Positions 16,798 to 25,910 of a stretch of DNA of 64,000 nt are shown here, one piece after another. The translations under genes were made by a program, and so were the position numbers. Location of the stretch: contig CASEXH010000002.1 of the NCBI GenBank assembly GCA_949291945.1, forward strand, positions 1-64,000, written 5' to 3'. The notes under the pieces are model-generated. The model worked only from the letters and a program-made list of their open reading frames with translations, had not been told where the DNA came from and did no database searches. Each line of letters starts with the position of its first letter. Positions within the stretch are counted from its first letter, which is position 1. The stretch comes from an uncultured Bacillota bacterium. GTDB taxonomy: Bacteria; Bacillota; Clostridia; Lachnospirales; Lachnospiraceae.

Positions 16798-17616
16798 TTA
16801 GTGTCCGGAATCCGGCTCCGGTCTGAAACCCTCAAAAATAAATCCATCAAAATATTTCTTAACTTTTCTCAACTGGCTCTTACTCTTAACCGTCCAGCCA
16901 TATACCGGGCAGCCATACAGGTGCCTGCAGATCTGAAGAGACAGAGAATAACCGTTTCTGCAGTCATAAGCAATAAAATCCGGTCTGGTAAGAAAATTCA
17001 AAAGAAGCCCTCTCATGAGCAAATACTGAGGTTTAAACCAACCCTGGATCTTCTGATAATTCATAGAAAGCTGTCCCCGGACAACCTGAGGGCTGTGTTT
17101 TTTATACCAGAGCAAAACCTGGGGATGGAAGGATTCGATCACATACGCTCCTTTATACTCATCCAGGAGCTGGCTGGTTTTTTCACAGATCCTGCTTCCC
17201 TCTTTATATTTCAGTTCCACAAGCAGTGGGACTTTTCCGTCTATTCTTTTCAATACATCTTCCAGAAGAGGAATGCGCTCTTCTGAATGAAAAACCGGAA
17301 ATTGCTGCAGTTCTTGATAGGTAAACTGATCCACATCTCCCTCAACGCCGCAGTTTCGCCGCAGATGAAAATCATGGGTCACCACCACTTTTCCATCCTT
17401 TGTAAGCTGAACATCCAGTTCAATTCCATAACCGGCCTTGACCGCCCGGTTAAATGCAGCCATGGTGTTTTCCGGAGCACTTCCGCTGTTATTATAAAGG
17501 CCTCTATGTGCATAATATTTCACCGGGCGAGTCTTTCCTTCCCTTTTTCTACCCGGCATTAAAGCTCCCAGATAGCCGACAGCGATCCCCAGCAATAAAA
17601 TTTTTTTCTTTTCCAT
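16798..17616 (-). CDS. Glycerophosphodiester phosphodiesterase
   Basis: This 272-residue GDPD-family enzyme splits glycerophosphodiesters into glycerol-3-phosphate and an alcohol. Typical motifs are YYAHRGLYNNSGSAPENTMAAF (about 33-54, catalytic His and Glu), ELDVQLTKDGKVVVTHD (second metal/His cluster) and LVELKYKEG. A hydrophobic start (KILLLGIAVGYLGAL) may anchor it in the membrane. It is the first of a run continuing with the phosphodiesterase, RNase H and HPr genes. Confidence 0.9.
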   Translation of the reverse strand: MEKKKILLLGIAVGYLGALMPGRKREGKTRPVKYYAHRGLYNNSGSAPENTMAAFNRAVKAGYGIELDVQLTKDGKVVVTHDFHLRRNCGVEGDVDQFTYQELQQFPVFHSEERIPLLEDVLKRIDGKVPLLVELKYKEGSRICEKTSQLLDEYKGAYVIESFHPQVLLWYKKHSPQVVRGQLSMNYQKIQGWFKPQYLLMRGLLLNFLTRPDFIAYDCRNGYSLSLQICRHLYGCPVYGWTVKSKSQLRKVKKYFDGFIFEGFRPEPDSGH

Positions 17617-17763
17617 GCAAAACCCTCCTGTAATCCTGACAATTTTCAGTATTGCATGTAAAAAACCTTATTCTCATATGTATTCTATCACATACCACTT
17701 CATTTATCATTCTTTTTTTCATAAAACTTTTGAAAGAAAAGTGATCTTTCTTCCAAACAAAAT

Positions 17764-17808
17764 AGAGCTGCTGTATCCGGCAAGATCTAAGCCGGATACA
17801 GCAGCTCT
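17764..17808 (-). terminator. Strong terminator after the mannitol-type PTS gene
   Basis: Two perfectly complementary 18-bp arms (AGAGCTGCTGTATCCGGC and its complement) with a 9-nt loop follow the PTS stop at 17832. AT-rich tails on both sides mean it can also work for the opposite strand. Confidence 0.85.
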
Positions 17809-17831
17809 GCTATTTTTTACAATATAAGATT

Positions 17832-19694
17832 CTATGACAACTGCTCCAGAACCCAGTTCACATCATCTGTAGTTTTCAGAGTCTCTAAAAGAGCTTCATC
17901 TTCCAGTAAAGTACAAAGTTTACTTAACAGATCCAGATGTTCATCTCCGATTCCTGCAATACCAAATACCAGCTGGGCTTTCTCATCACCGAAATCTACT
18001 CCTTCCGGATACTGGATAAATACAATACCGGTTTTCTTTACTGTGCTCTTGGCCTGGGTAGTTCCGTGAGGGATAGCAACGCCCATACCCATGTAAGTGG
18101 TTACCAGTTTCTCACGTTCCTGCATGGCTTCCACATAGGAGTGATCCACATATCCCAGTTTTTCCAGCAGTTCTCCTGCCGCCTGGATTGCTTCCTCTTT
18201 GCTTACAGGCTTCTGACCCAGTTTGATACCTTCTGCCACGATAACCTGTTTTTTAATAGGAGTATCCGGAATAACAATATCTGTGTTCTCCCCTGCCGGT
18301 GCTGCCGGAGCATCTCCTGTGGTAAGCTGTACATACAGGGCGTCCAAAGCCGGGTCTGCCAGGAAGTTTCCAATAGTGATCAGTTGAGCATTGGGAGCCG
18401 CTTTTTTCGCCCGGGCAGCCAATGTGGTCTGAACTACGGCAATATCGCAGTCCTGTGGAATATTGTCTACGGAAGTATTGGAAACGGAAATATCCGGCCG
18501 ATCGTTTTTAATACGGTTCCGGAACTTTGTGGCACCCATTGCAGAAGATCCCATTCCTGCATCACAGGCGAAGATGATCTTCCGGACTTCTGTAGAACGT
18601 TCGATGGTGCCAGGCACCACAGCTTCCCCTTTAGAAGCACTCTTCATAGAAGCCACTTCACTCTGAGCCTCTTCCAGGCTCTTTCCTCCTGCCAGTTTTA
18701 CAATAGGCGAGGCCACTGCAAAGGAAATACCGGCCGCCAATACTATGCCGATTATAACCTTGACCAGGTCTGATCCCGGAGTCATCATCAGATAAGCAAT
18801 GATAGAGCCCGGAGAAGCAGGGCCTACAAGTCCGCAGTCAGTGAGACTGAACCAGAAGATTGCGGCCATATTGCCAAGGATAGGTGCAATGATTACAAGA
18901 GGATTCATCAGTATATAAGGAAAATAAATTTCATGAATACCGCCCAGAAGATGTATGATCACGGCTCCCGGTGCTGAATCTCTTGTAACTTTATCTTTGC
19001 AGAAAAACATATAGGCAAGAAGAACGCCCAGTCCGGGACCTGGATTAGGCTCCAGCATATACATGATCGATTTCCCTGCTTCTGCAGCCTGGGCTGTGGC
19101 AAGGGGTGTAAAAATACCATGGTTGATAGCATTATTTAAGAACAGCACCTTGGCCGGTTCAATAAATACCGCAACCAGAGGAAGAAGACTGTTCTGAACC
19201 AGAATATTAACGCCTGCAGACAAAACAGCCAGGATTGCGCTCATGATTGGTCCAATGGCCACATAGCCGATCATAGCCAGGAGCATACCGATGATGCCGG
19301 CAGAGAAATTATTGATCAGCATCTCAAAGCCGGCCGGCATATGTCCTTCCATAACCTGGTCAAATTTTTTGATGCAAAAACCTGCCAGAGGTCCCAGGAT
19401 CATAGCTGCCATCAGCATTGTGATGCTGGTATTGCTCATAATCGCTCCGATTACAGCGATGGCGCCTACCACTCTTCCCCGGTCTCCGCCAATCATGCGT
19501 CCTCCGGTAGAAGCGATCAGAATAGGGATCAGATAGGTAAGCATGGGACTTACCAGACTGTTAAATCCTTCGTTGGGTATCCATCCGCTGTCGATAAATA
19601 AGGCCGCCAGAAAGCCAAAAGCGATCAGGGCGCCGATATTCGGCATAACCATTGCCGATAAAAATTTTCCGAATCGTTGAACATAATTTTTCAC
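17832..19694 (-). CDS. mtlA: Mannitol-type PTS enzyme EIICBA
   Basis: This 620-residue membrane transporter has domain order C-B-A, as in MtlA. EIIC spans about 1-340 and contains the GGIHEIYFPYIL motif at 251-262. EIIB has its phospho-cysteine at Cys377 in IIFACDAGMGSSAMG. EIIA has its phospho-histidine at His543 in GVAIPHGTT. It is the last gene of the locus that also holds a PfkB kinase, a zinc dehydrogenase and a DeoR regulator. No mannitol-1-phosphate 5-dehydrogenase (MtlD) is present; the dehydrogenase is of another family. The true substrate may therefore be another hexitol or ketose. The symbol denotes the family only. Confidence 0.85.
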   Translation of the reverse strand: MKNYVQRFGKFLSAMVMPNIGALIAFGFLAALFIDSGWIPNEGFNSLVSPMLTYLIPILIASTGGRMIGGDRGRVVGAIAVIGAIMSNTSITMLMAAMILGPLAGFCIKKFDQVMEGHMPAGFEMLINNFSAGIIGMLLAMIGYVAIGPIMSAILAVLSAGVNILVQNSLLPLVAVFIEPAKVLFLNNAINHGIFTPLATAQAAEAGKSIMYMLEPNPGPGLGVLLAYMFFCKDKVTRDSAPGAVIIHLLGGIHEIYFPYILMNPLVIIAPILGNMAAIFWFSLTDCGLVGPASPGSIIAYLMMTPGSDLVKVIIGIVLAAGISFAVASPIVKLAGGKSLEEAQSEVASMKSASKGEAVVPGTIERSTEVRKIIFACDAGMGSSAMGATKFRNRIKNDRPDISVSNTSVDNIPQDCDIAVVQTTLAARAKKAAPNAQLITIGNFLADPALDALYVQLTTGDAPAAPAGENTDIVIPDTPIKKQVIVAEGIKLGQKPVSKEEAIQAAGELLEKLGYVDHSYVEAMQEREKLVTTYMGMGVAIPHGTTQAKSTVKKTGIVFIQYPEGVDFGDEKAQLVFGIAGIGDEHLDLLSKLCTLLEDEALLETLKTTDDVNWVLEQLS

Positions 19695-19751
19695 AAAAAC
19701 CCACCTCCATGAACTTTTCTGATCAATGGAGTTTTGGTTCAGCCTTTTTCT

Positions 19752-20513
19752 TTACAAAACTTGCACGCCGTATCTTTTACACTGGGCCAGAAACTCTTTG
19801 GGAAGCTTTCCGTCAGAAACCACGATATCAATATCTGAAAGCTGCCCAAAGCTGAAGCTGCATTTTACCCCAACTTTTGAAGAATCCATCAGGGCGATCA
19901 CCTGGTCGGCCTTACGGATAGCCGTCTGCTTCAAAAAAGCCTCATCACTGATACCGCAGGAAAATCCCACTTCCGGATGAAAGCCGGTGACCCCCAAAAA
20001 AGCCTGGTTAAAGTTTACCCTCTCCAGTTCCCGGATCGCAGAAAATCCAAACACGCTCTGACTGTAGCGATTTAATTTTCCTCCGGGAAGCATTACCGTA
20101 GGCTTAGACAGGTTTGCCAGCTCAGTGGCACAGCTTAGTCCGGTTGTGTAAATCAGATAGGACTTATCCGGGATCTGCCCTGCAAATATGGTAGCAGTGC
20201 TTCCTGAATCCAAGAAAAAAGTCGTGTCCGGTCTCAGCAGGGACAGGGCTTTTCGGGCAATTTCTTTCTTTTCGGAAATATTATGGAAAGATTTCCGATT
20301 CAGGAAACCGTCCGTTCCAATGATCACCTGTACAGATCTGGCCCCTCCGTGGACCCGCAGGATCCTTTTTTCCTGATCCAGACACTTTAAATCCGTGCGA
20401 AGGGTCATTTCCGATACATCCGGAAATTCTTCTTTAAGCTGTGCGAAGGTAACGGTTTCTTTCTCATTAATCAGCTGAACGATCGCATTTCTGCGCATTT
20501 CCATTGAATCCAT
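19752..20513 (-). CDS. DeoR/GlpR-family transcriptional regulator
   Basis: The 253-residue protein has the DeoR winged helix (RRNAIVQLINEKETVTFAQL, VSEMTLRTDLKCL) and a sugar-phosphate sensor domain (FFLDSGSTATIFAG, VMLPGGKLNRYSQSVFG). It sits between the dehydrogenase and PTS genes in one operon. By position it should repress this locus and be released by a phosphorylated intermediate. The boxes GTTTTAACAG and GTTTCAACAG upstream of the first gene are its likely targets. Confidence 0.85.
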   Translation of the reverse strand: MDSMEMRRNAIVQLINEKETVTFAQLKEEFPDVSEMTLRTDLKCLDQEKRILRVHGGARSVQVIIGTDGFLNRKSFHNISEKKEIARKALSLLRPDTTFFLDSGSTATIFAGQIPDKSYLIYTTGLSCATELANLSKPTVMLPGGKLNRYSQSVFGFSAIRELERVNFNQAFLGVTGFHPEVGFSCGISDEAFLKQTAIRKADQVIALMDSSKVGVKCSFSFGQLSDIDIVVSDGKLPKEFLAQCKRYGVQVL

Positions 20514-20569
20514 TTTATCAGTCCTCCTGTCCGTGTCAGGATAACACGGACAGGATATCCTGACACTGA

Positions 20570-21838
20570 TTAATCTTCAATAAAGTTTGCCAGCAGATAC
20601 TCCTCTGCTTCCGGACACCACAGTCCCTTGTGTGCATCTACGATGTCTGCCAGTTCCACCAGACGTTTGTCTCCTTCTTTCTCCCCTTTTTCCCGCAGGT
20701 CTGTCAGGGCAGTCAAAGGCATGGAAAGGTGGGTATAGATCAGTTTCTTTCCCCCGGGGATCTTTGGCAGGTTTAAAGTTGTTTCTGCAGCAGCATCCAG
20801 ACCTCCGATATGGGTGACCATAACGGAAGGATCGATACGTCCCTGGGCGGTCAGCTTCAGAGATTCGATCATATCAGCGGTATTGCCGCCGGTAGTTCCC
20901 ATTACATGAGTCGAATTATAGTGTACGTCATAGAAATTCATAGTAGCGCTGAAGTTTTTATCGGTAGGACCGGCAAAGAAATTCAGACATCCGTCTCTGC
21001 CCAGGATAGCGCTGGACTGGGTAACTACTGCTGCCACAGGGGCATAACAGAATACGTCATCATAGCCTTTTCCGCCGGAGATCCGCATAAGCTCTGCCAC
21101 CGGATCTTCAAAGTTACCCGTATTTACAAAGTGCAGTTCAATACCGTCTTGGGCAGCTTCTTCCGGTGGGAATAAAGCAGCCGCTCTGTCCAGACGTTCC
21201 TGGTTCAGATCTGTCACAACAATCATAGACGGACGAACGTCTCTATGTAAAGCATAAGTCAGAGCCCCAAGACCCATAGGTCCTGCACCGGCCATGATCG
21301 CCAGTCTTCCGCCTTCTTTAATGCCCATTTGATGAGTATAAACGCCCATCTGGGTATGATAAGCAGCATTAAATGCTCCGATGCTGCATGACATAGGCTC
21401 AGCAAGAGAAGCCTCATAATAAGCACGGCCTTTGTATTCCAAGAGACATCCTAACTCCATAACTTCTGCCGGGATCACGCAGTATGTCGTATCTCCGCCG
21501 AAAAATTCATAAGAATATCCGGGGCTCCACATAGTTCCTTTATAGTTCAAAGCCGGCTGCAAAGTAAATTTCATGCCCGGTTTAAAGGTATCCTGATGAT
21601 TTTTTCCTACTTTTACAATATCTCCCGCAAATTCATGTCCCATAATCGCCGGATGTTCTGCTACATCCTCATGAACACGTTTATGAGCGGTTCCCAGAAT
21701 CGCACATTTGTAAGTAGACATACAGATACTGTCAGAAACCACTTTGACCAGGATCTCATCATCTGTAATTTCAGGAAGTTCAAACTCTTCCAGACGTAAA
21801 TCATTTGCTCCGTGAAGCCGTACACCTTTTGCTTTCAT
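20570..21838 (-). CDS. Zinc-binding medium-chain dehydrogenase (sorbose-1-phosphate-reductase/SorE-like)
   Basis: This 422-residue MDR enzyme would interconvert a sugar-phosphate alcohol and ketone with NAD(P). Visible features are the zinc-region CMSTYKCAILG and GHEFAGDIVKVG, the substrate-domain EPMSCSIGAFNAAY and the dinucleotide fold AGAGPMGLGALTYAL. The length, above 400 residues, and the N-terminus match the SorE-like branch rather than ordinary alcohol dehydrogenases of about 350. It lies between the PfkB kinase and DeoR genes. A plausible role is oxidising the hexitol phosphate made by the PTS to a ketose phosphate for the kinase. The exact substrate is open; galactitol-, sorbitol- and sorbose-type pathways all fit. 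Confidence 0.8.
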   Translation of the reverse strand: MKAKGVRLHGANDLRLEEFELPEITDDEILVKVVSDSICMSTYKCAILGTAHKRVHEDVAEHPAIMGHEFAGDIVKVGKNHQDTFKPGMKFTLQPALNYKGTMWSPGYSYEFFGGDTTYCVIPAEVMELGCLLEYKGRAYYEASLAEPMSCSIGAFNAAYHTQMGVYTHQMGIKEGGRLAIMAGAGPMGLGALTYALHRDVRPSMIVVTDLNQERLDRAAALFPPEEAAQDGIELHFVNTGNFEDPVAELMRISGGKGYDDVFCYAPVAAVVTQSSAILGRDGCLNFFAGPTDKNFSATMNFYDVHYNSTHVMGTTGGNTADMIESLKLTAQGRIDPSVMVTHIGGLDAAAETTLNLPKIPGGKKLIYTHLSMPLTALTDLREKGEKEGDKRLVELADIVDAHKGLWCPEAEEYLLANFIED

Positions 21839-21877
21839 AATTCGTTTCCTCCTTCATCATAATGAACTTTTTATATT

Positions 21878-21905
21878 TTTGCAACAAAAAATACTTTTGA
21901 AACAA
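21878..21905 (-). promoter_or_regulatory. Hairpin/operator-like site between kinase and dehydrogenase genes
   Basis: The minus strand reads ACTTTTGTTTCAAAAGT followed by ATTTTTTG. It could be a weak terminator that lowers expression after the kinase. Its core GTTTCAA also resembles the operator box upstream of the locus. Confidence 0.4.
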
Positions 21906-21913
21906 AAGTTTTC

Positions 21914-22846
21914 CTATACCTGATGATACACAACCTTTGAGATCAGTTCCTGTATCACCGAATACTCTGCAGCCTGGGTTCCGCTGCACATTACATTAGC
22001 CGCTCCTGTTGCTGTCGAAAGACAGACAGTATCTTCCAGGTTCATACCAGATTCTTCCGCAACCGCCAGAGCTCCGACAACGCTGTCTCCTGCACCTACC
22101 GTACTTCCAACCGGAACTTTCAGACCTTCCGCATAGAGGGTTTTTTCTTTTGTTACATATAGTGCCCCGGCACTTCCCATAGATACCACTACTTTTTCAA
22201 TCCCGTACTCTTCCATCAGATCCATGGCTACCTGTTTCAGCTCCTCTGGTGTCTTCAGCGTCCTGCCAACCAGCTGAGACAGCTCATGATCATTAGGCTT
22301 GATCAGATACGGGGAGGCTTTCAGACCTGCTTTCAGCAATTCCCCGTCTGCATCAAGGATGACCTTAACTCCTTTCTCCCTGAATGCTTTTGTCCACAGG
22401 AAATAAGTTTCTTTTGGAGAACCCTTGGGCATGCTTCCGGAAATGACTGCAATGTCTCCCTGGGAAACCTTTTTCAGAAGTTCCTTGAGCAAAGAATCCA
22501 GTATCTTTTCCGATACTGTTACCCCCGGTTCATTAATATCCGTATTCGTATGATTCACCGGATCTATGATTTTCATATTTGTACGGGTCTCTCCCTCTAC
22601 AAACTGAAACCATGTATTCAGCTCCATAGCTTCCAGAGATGACTGGATCGCACGGCCGGTATCTCCTCCCAGGATCCCTGCAGCCATACTTTTTCCGCCC
22701 AGCTTCTGGATCACTTTAGAGACATTGATTCCCTTTCCTCCCGGATCTGTTCTCATAGTCGTTATACGGTTTACCCCGTCCACAGTCAGAGATGGAATCT
22801 CAACCGTCTTATCAAGGGCCGGATTCAATGTTACTGTGTAAATCAT
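21914..22846 (-). CDS. PfkB-family hexose-phosphate kinase (1-phosphofructokinase/tagatose-6-phosphate kinase type)
   Basis: This 310-residue kinase begins MIYTVTLNPALDKTVEI and carries GGKGINVSKVIQKLGG, SGSMPKGSP and the C-terminal catalytic GSTVGAGDSVVGALAVA. It is a paralogue of fruK at 13826-14749, in the FruK/LacC group, which phosphorylate fructose-1-phosphate or tagatose-6-phosphate to the bisphosphate. It is the first gene of the operon with the dehydrogenase and EIICBA. If the pathway is galactitol-like, the substrate would be tagatose-6-phosphate; the sequence does not decide this. Confidence 0.87.
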   Translation of the reverse strand: MIYTVTLNPALDKTVEIPSLTVDGVNRITTMRTDPGGKGINVSKVIQKLGGKSMAAGILGGDTGRAIQSSLEAMELNTWFQFVEGETRTNMKIIDPVNHTNTDINEPGVTVSEKILDSLLKELLKKVSQGDIAVISGSMPKGSPKETYFLWTKAFREKGVKVILDADGELLKAGLKASPYLIKPNDHELSQLVGRTLKTPEELKQVAMDLMEEYGIEKVVVSMGSAGALYVTKEKTLYAEGLKVPVGSTVGAGDSVVGALAVAEESGMNLEDTVCLSTATGAANVMCSGTQAAEYSVIQELISKVVYHQV

Positions 22847-22861
22847 GATACTTCTCCTTTC

Positions 22862-22986
22862 GTTTTAACAGTCTTATATGTTGTTTCAACAGCTATTTAT
22901 CTATAGAATACCACTTATTTTTGTTTTGTCAACAGTTTTTCATAAATTTTTCCAAATTTTTAAAGGTTTAACTGTTGTTTTAACAG
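22862..22986. promoter_or_regulatory. Four operator-like boxes around the PfkB/PTS promoter
   Basis: On the plus strand GTTTTAACAG occurs at 22862-22871 and 22977-22986, GTTTCAACAG at 22883-22892, and TTGTCAACAG at 22926-22935. The third copy overlaps the -35 box. The boxes bracket the promoter and are the natural binding sites for the DeoR regulator at 19752-20513. This lies in the 323-bp gene-free stretch 22847-23169; the part from 22990 to 23098 is more GC-rich and shows nothing recognisable. Confidence 0.6.
22905..22932 (-). promoter_or_regulatory. Promoter of the PfkB/dehydrogenase/PTS operon
   Basis: On the minus strand a perfect TTGACA (22932-22927) is followed after 16 bp by TATTCT (22910-22905). 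The ATG of the kinase gene is about 60 bp downstream. Confidence 0.65.
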
Positions 22987-23098
22987 TTCTCATTCTGCAA
23001 ATGGTACTGCATGCCAGCAGCATGCGTCCAGCACGGATCGAAACAGAGGGAAGACCCGCTCGTGCAAGCAGGTTGGTTGCCCGACCGGCGCACCACAA

Positions 23099-23145
23099 AA
23101 AAAGACACCCCGTATCTTTTTTCGGATACGAAATGTCTTTTTCTA
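23099..23145 (-). terminator. Terminator after the D-2-hydroxyacid dehydrogenase operon
   Basis: The minus strand shows AAAAGACA, CGTATC, loop, GATACG, TGTCTTTTTTT with small mismatches. It lies 25 bp after the stop at 23170. The flanking T/A runs make it potentially bidirectional. Confidence 0.75.
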
Positions 23146-23169
23146 TTTATGGCAGTAAAGGACATGTGA

Positions 23170-24135
23170 TCAGCCGTTTACCTGATTTACTATATTTCCA
23201 TTAAGGAAGGAACGAACATTCTCTACTGTAATATCCATAATCCTCTGTCTGGAGGCCTGGGCAGCCCAGGAAATGTGCGGAGTGATGATACAGTTTTTCG
23301 CTTTCAGAAGAGGATTGTCCCCTTTGATAGGCTCTGTGGAAACCACATCCAGTCCTGCTGCGTAAACTTTTCCGCTGTTTAAGGCGTCTGCCAGATCCTG
23401 CTCTACTACAAGCTGTCCCCGGCTGTTGTTGATAAGGATCACGCCGTCTTTCATCTTTGCGATATTGTCTTTATTGATGATTCCCTCTGTCTCCGGGAAA
23501 AGAGGACAGTGAAGGAAAATAACGTCTGAACGTGCAAACAGTTCATCCAGTGTTACATACTCTGCCAGTTTCTTTCCGGCATCGCTCTGGAATGTGTCGT
23601 ATGCCAGCACCTTCATATCCAGTGCATTCAGCAATTTGGCAGTTGCCTGTCCGATCCTTCCCAGACCGATAATTCCGGCGGTTTTTCCGTACAGCTCGAT
23701 CATTGGGTAATCCCAATAGCACCAGTCTTCATTATTCTCCCATTTTCCGTCCTTGACTGTTTCGTCATGATGGCCATAATGAGAACAGATCTCCAGAAGC
23801 AGACCCAGGGCATACTGTCCTACGATCTGTGTTCCATAGGTAGGAACGTTCACTACCGGAATTCCTTTTTCTTTTGCATAGGTATAATCTACTACATTAT
23901 ATCCTGTAGCCAGGACAGCGATCAATTTAATATTGCCGCATTTATCTATCGTCTCTTTAGAGATAGGTGTTTTATTGATCACAACGATCTCTGCGTCTCC
24001 GATCCTTTCTGCGATCAGAGGAGACTCTTCATAGGAAGTCCTGTCATATACTGTCACTTCTCCCAGTTCTCTTAAAGCATCCCAGCTTAAATCTCCCGGG
24101 TTTTCTGTATATCCGTCTAAAACAACTATTTTCAT
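23170..24135 (-). CDS. D-2-hydroxyacid dehydrogenase
   Basis: This 321-residue NAD-dependent enzyme reduces a 2-keto acid to the D-2-hydroxy acid or the reverse. It has the nucleotide motif GIIGLGRIGQATA, the catalytic arginine in LINNSRGQLV, the glutamate region VYAAGLDVVSTEP and the catalytic histidine in IITPHISWA. Substrates in the family include hydroxypyruvate/glycerate, 2-oxoglutarate and others. Beside glutamate dehydrogenase and pxpBC, 2-oxoglutarate to 2-hydroxyglutarate is an attractive guess. ATG 24135 (MKIVVLDG) is favoured by AAGGTG nine bases upstream. It is the last gene of the operon starting at 27917. Confidence 0.85.
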   Translation of the reverse strand: MKIVVLDGYTENPGDLSWDALRELGEVTVYDRTSYEESPLIAERIGDAEIVVINKTPISKETIDKCGNIKLIAVLATGYNVVDYTYAKEKGIPVVNVPTYGTQIVGQYALGLLLEICSHYGHHDETVKDGKWENNEDWCYWDYPMIELYGKTAGIIGLGRIGQATAKLLNALDMKVLAYDTFQSDAGKKLAEYVTLDELFARSDVIFLHCPLFPETEGIINKDNIAKMKDGVILINNSRGQLVVEQDLADALNSGKVYAAGLDVVSTEPIKGDNPLLKAKNCIITPHISWAAQASRQRIMDITVENVRSFLNGNIVNQVNG

Positions 24136-24180
24136 CCTATTCATCACCTTTCTGTTTTGTCGTGTTTTTCAATCTATCAT

Positions 24181-25125
24181 CTATCCATTTAAGGTCTTAT
24201 CCAGTTCCTTCAGCTTGTCCAGTTCTCTTATATAGAGACTCTGGGCCAGCTCCAGCCCTACTTGGATAAAACGTACTTTAAAACCAGGCTGGCTCTGGGC
24301 GATCTTGGGAAGATCCACAGAGATCACAGTTCCGATCTTGGCATACCCTCCTGTGCTCTGGCGGTCAGCCAGCATGATGATCGGTTTTCCATTGGCGGGA
24401 ACCTGTATGCTTCCCAGAGAAATACCATCTGTATTAATATTTCCGTCCCCCTTATGCTCAATGGGTTCTCTTTCGATCCTGCAGCCCATCCGGTCAAATT
24501 CATTGGTGAGCACACCGCTGTGCCAGAAAAAGCTCCGGATCCCGGCTTCTGTAAATTCATCATCCTGAGGCCCCAGGACCACACGGAGAACAATTTCCTT
24601 GTCCGGATAGACCTCCACCGGAACCCTCCTCTTTTCCATATTGGGGAGTTCCGTCTTGGGACTGATAAAACCGATCTCATCTCCCTGCTGAAGTTTTCTG
24701 CCGTCTATTCCCCCCAGGTTATTCCGCAGAAGGGTAGACTTGCTGCCCATAACCTGGGGAACATCCAGGCCTCCTGAAAAAGCGATATAGCCCCGGCAGC
24801 CATTTCTCATACCACTAAAGGAGAGTTTCTGTCCTTCTTTTACAAGGACTGCTTTCCACATAGGAAATGGACGTCCATCCAGCATAGGTGCCAAGTCTCC
24901 TCCTGTAACAGCAATAATATTATCCCGGGTAAAACGAAGGGCAGGACCGATAAAGGTCATCTCCAACGCTCCTTCTGTCATCTTGTTTCCAACCAGAAGG
25001 TTCGCAATGTGAAAGGCATGACTGTCCATAGCTCCGGAAGTAGATACTCCATATGCCTGGTAACCGAATCGCCCTTCGTCCTGAACAGTGGTCAGGACTC
25101 CTCCATTTTCAACTACGATTCCCAT
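24181..25125 (-). CDS. pxpC: 5-oxoprolinase subunit PxpC (biotin-dependent carboxyltransferase-like)
   Basis: This 314-residue KipA/PxpC-family protein is one of three subunits (PxpA, B, C) that hydrolyse 5-oxoproline to glutamate with ATP. Typical motifs are GVLTTVQDEGRFGYQAYGV at the start, MDSHAFHIANLLVG, AVTGGDLAP, LRVVLGPQDDEFTEAG and the C-terminal ILADRQSTGGYAKIGTV-like segment. ATG 25125 has GGAGG eight bases upstream. It lies 14 bp after pxpB. pxpA is 6 kb away at 31896-32651, across a LysR regulator. Confidence 0.92.
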   Translation of the reverse strand: MGIVVENGGVLTTVQDEGRFGYQAYGVSTSGAMDSHAFHIANLLVGNKMTEGALEMTFIGPALRFTRDNIIAVTGGDLAPMLDGRPFPMWKAVLVKEGQKLSFSGMRNGCRGYIAFSGGLDVPQVMGSKSTLLRNNLGGIDGRKLQQGDEIGFISPKTELPNMEKRRVPVEVYPDKEIVLRVVLGPQDDEFTEAGIRSFFWHSGVLTNEFDRMGCRIEREPIEHKGDGNINTDGISLGSIQVPANGKPIIMLADRQSTGGYAKIGTVISVDLPKIAQSQPGFKVRFIQVGLELAQSLYIRELDKLKELDKTLNG

Positions 25126-25139
25126 ATCATCCCCTCCTT

Positions 25140-25865
25140 TCACTCTTCAGCTTCATAGGTCTTTACCTGGTAAGTTCCATTTTCTACATCACGCCGTATC
25201 CGGTCATATTCTTCTTTTGTGACAGGCACATGTCTTACCCAGTCTCCTGCGCTTAAAAGAAATGGCTCCTCTTTCTTGAAATTGCAGATATCCAGAGGTG
25301 TACTGCCAATAATATTCCAGCCGCATGGCTGCTCAAAAGGAATCAGATCTGACAGATTCAGCTGAACCACCACAGACCGGGCAGGAATTTTCACACGGGG
25401 GGATTCCCTTCTCTTAAAGCTGTATGGTTCTTCAAATCTTGCCATGTAGGGATGCCCTGGGGCAAATCCGAGCATATACACATAATATTCATGCTCTGAA
25501 TGTTTCCGTATGATCTCTTCTGTTGAAATGTGTTCCAGCCGGGCACAGTATTCCAGATCCGGTCCTGTCTCTCCCCCGTAGAAAATAGGGATTTCCTTCA
25601 CAATTTTTTTCTTTTTCTGAACGGAATGCATATTATCCAGTCTTTCTTTCAGCTCCTGGACCAGTTCGTCATAAAGCAGCACTTCCGGACGATAGTGAAC
25701 GATCAGGGAACAATAAGTAGGCACTACTTCTACTACACCATCAATAGGAGATTCCTTAAGTTTTTCTTCCAGCATACGAACTTTTTCGTTGGTTTCCAGG
25801 CAGATCACTTTTCCGAATTCAACAGACACCGCTCTGTCGCCAGCCACAAGAAATTTTACGTCCAT
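25140..25865 (-). CDS. pxpB: 5-oxoprolinase subunit PxpB (KipI-like)
   Basis: The 241-residue protein matches PxpB/KipI: GDRAVSVEFG near the start, VVEVVPTYCSLIVHYRP in the middle, and MLGFAPGHPYMARFEE plus GWNIIGSTPLDIC towards the end. It acts with PxpC and PxpA in cytoplasmic 5-oxoproline hydrolysis; the kinase-inhibitor role of KipI in Bacillus is less likely here because metabolic partners surround it. The start ATG 25865 (MDVKFL) follows GGGAGGTG. It lies 45 bp after the glutamate dehydrogenase gene. Confidence 0.9.
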   Translation of the reverse strand: MDVKFLVAGDRAVSVEFGKVICLETNEKVRMLEEKLKESPIDGVVEVVPTYCSLIVHYRPEVLLYDELVQELKERLDNMHSVQKKKKIVKEIPIFYGGETGPDLEYCARLEHISTEEIIRKHSEHEYYVYMLGFAPGHPYMARFEEPYSFKRRESPRVKIPARSVVVQLNLSDLIPFEQPCGWNIIGSTPLDICNFKKEEPFLLSAGDWVRHVPVTKEEYDRIRRDVENGTYQVKTYEAEE

Positions 25866-25910
25866 AAACAGCACCTCCCTTTCTTTGCTATTGTATTTTC
25901 AATTGTATCA

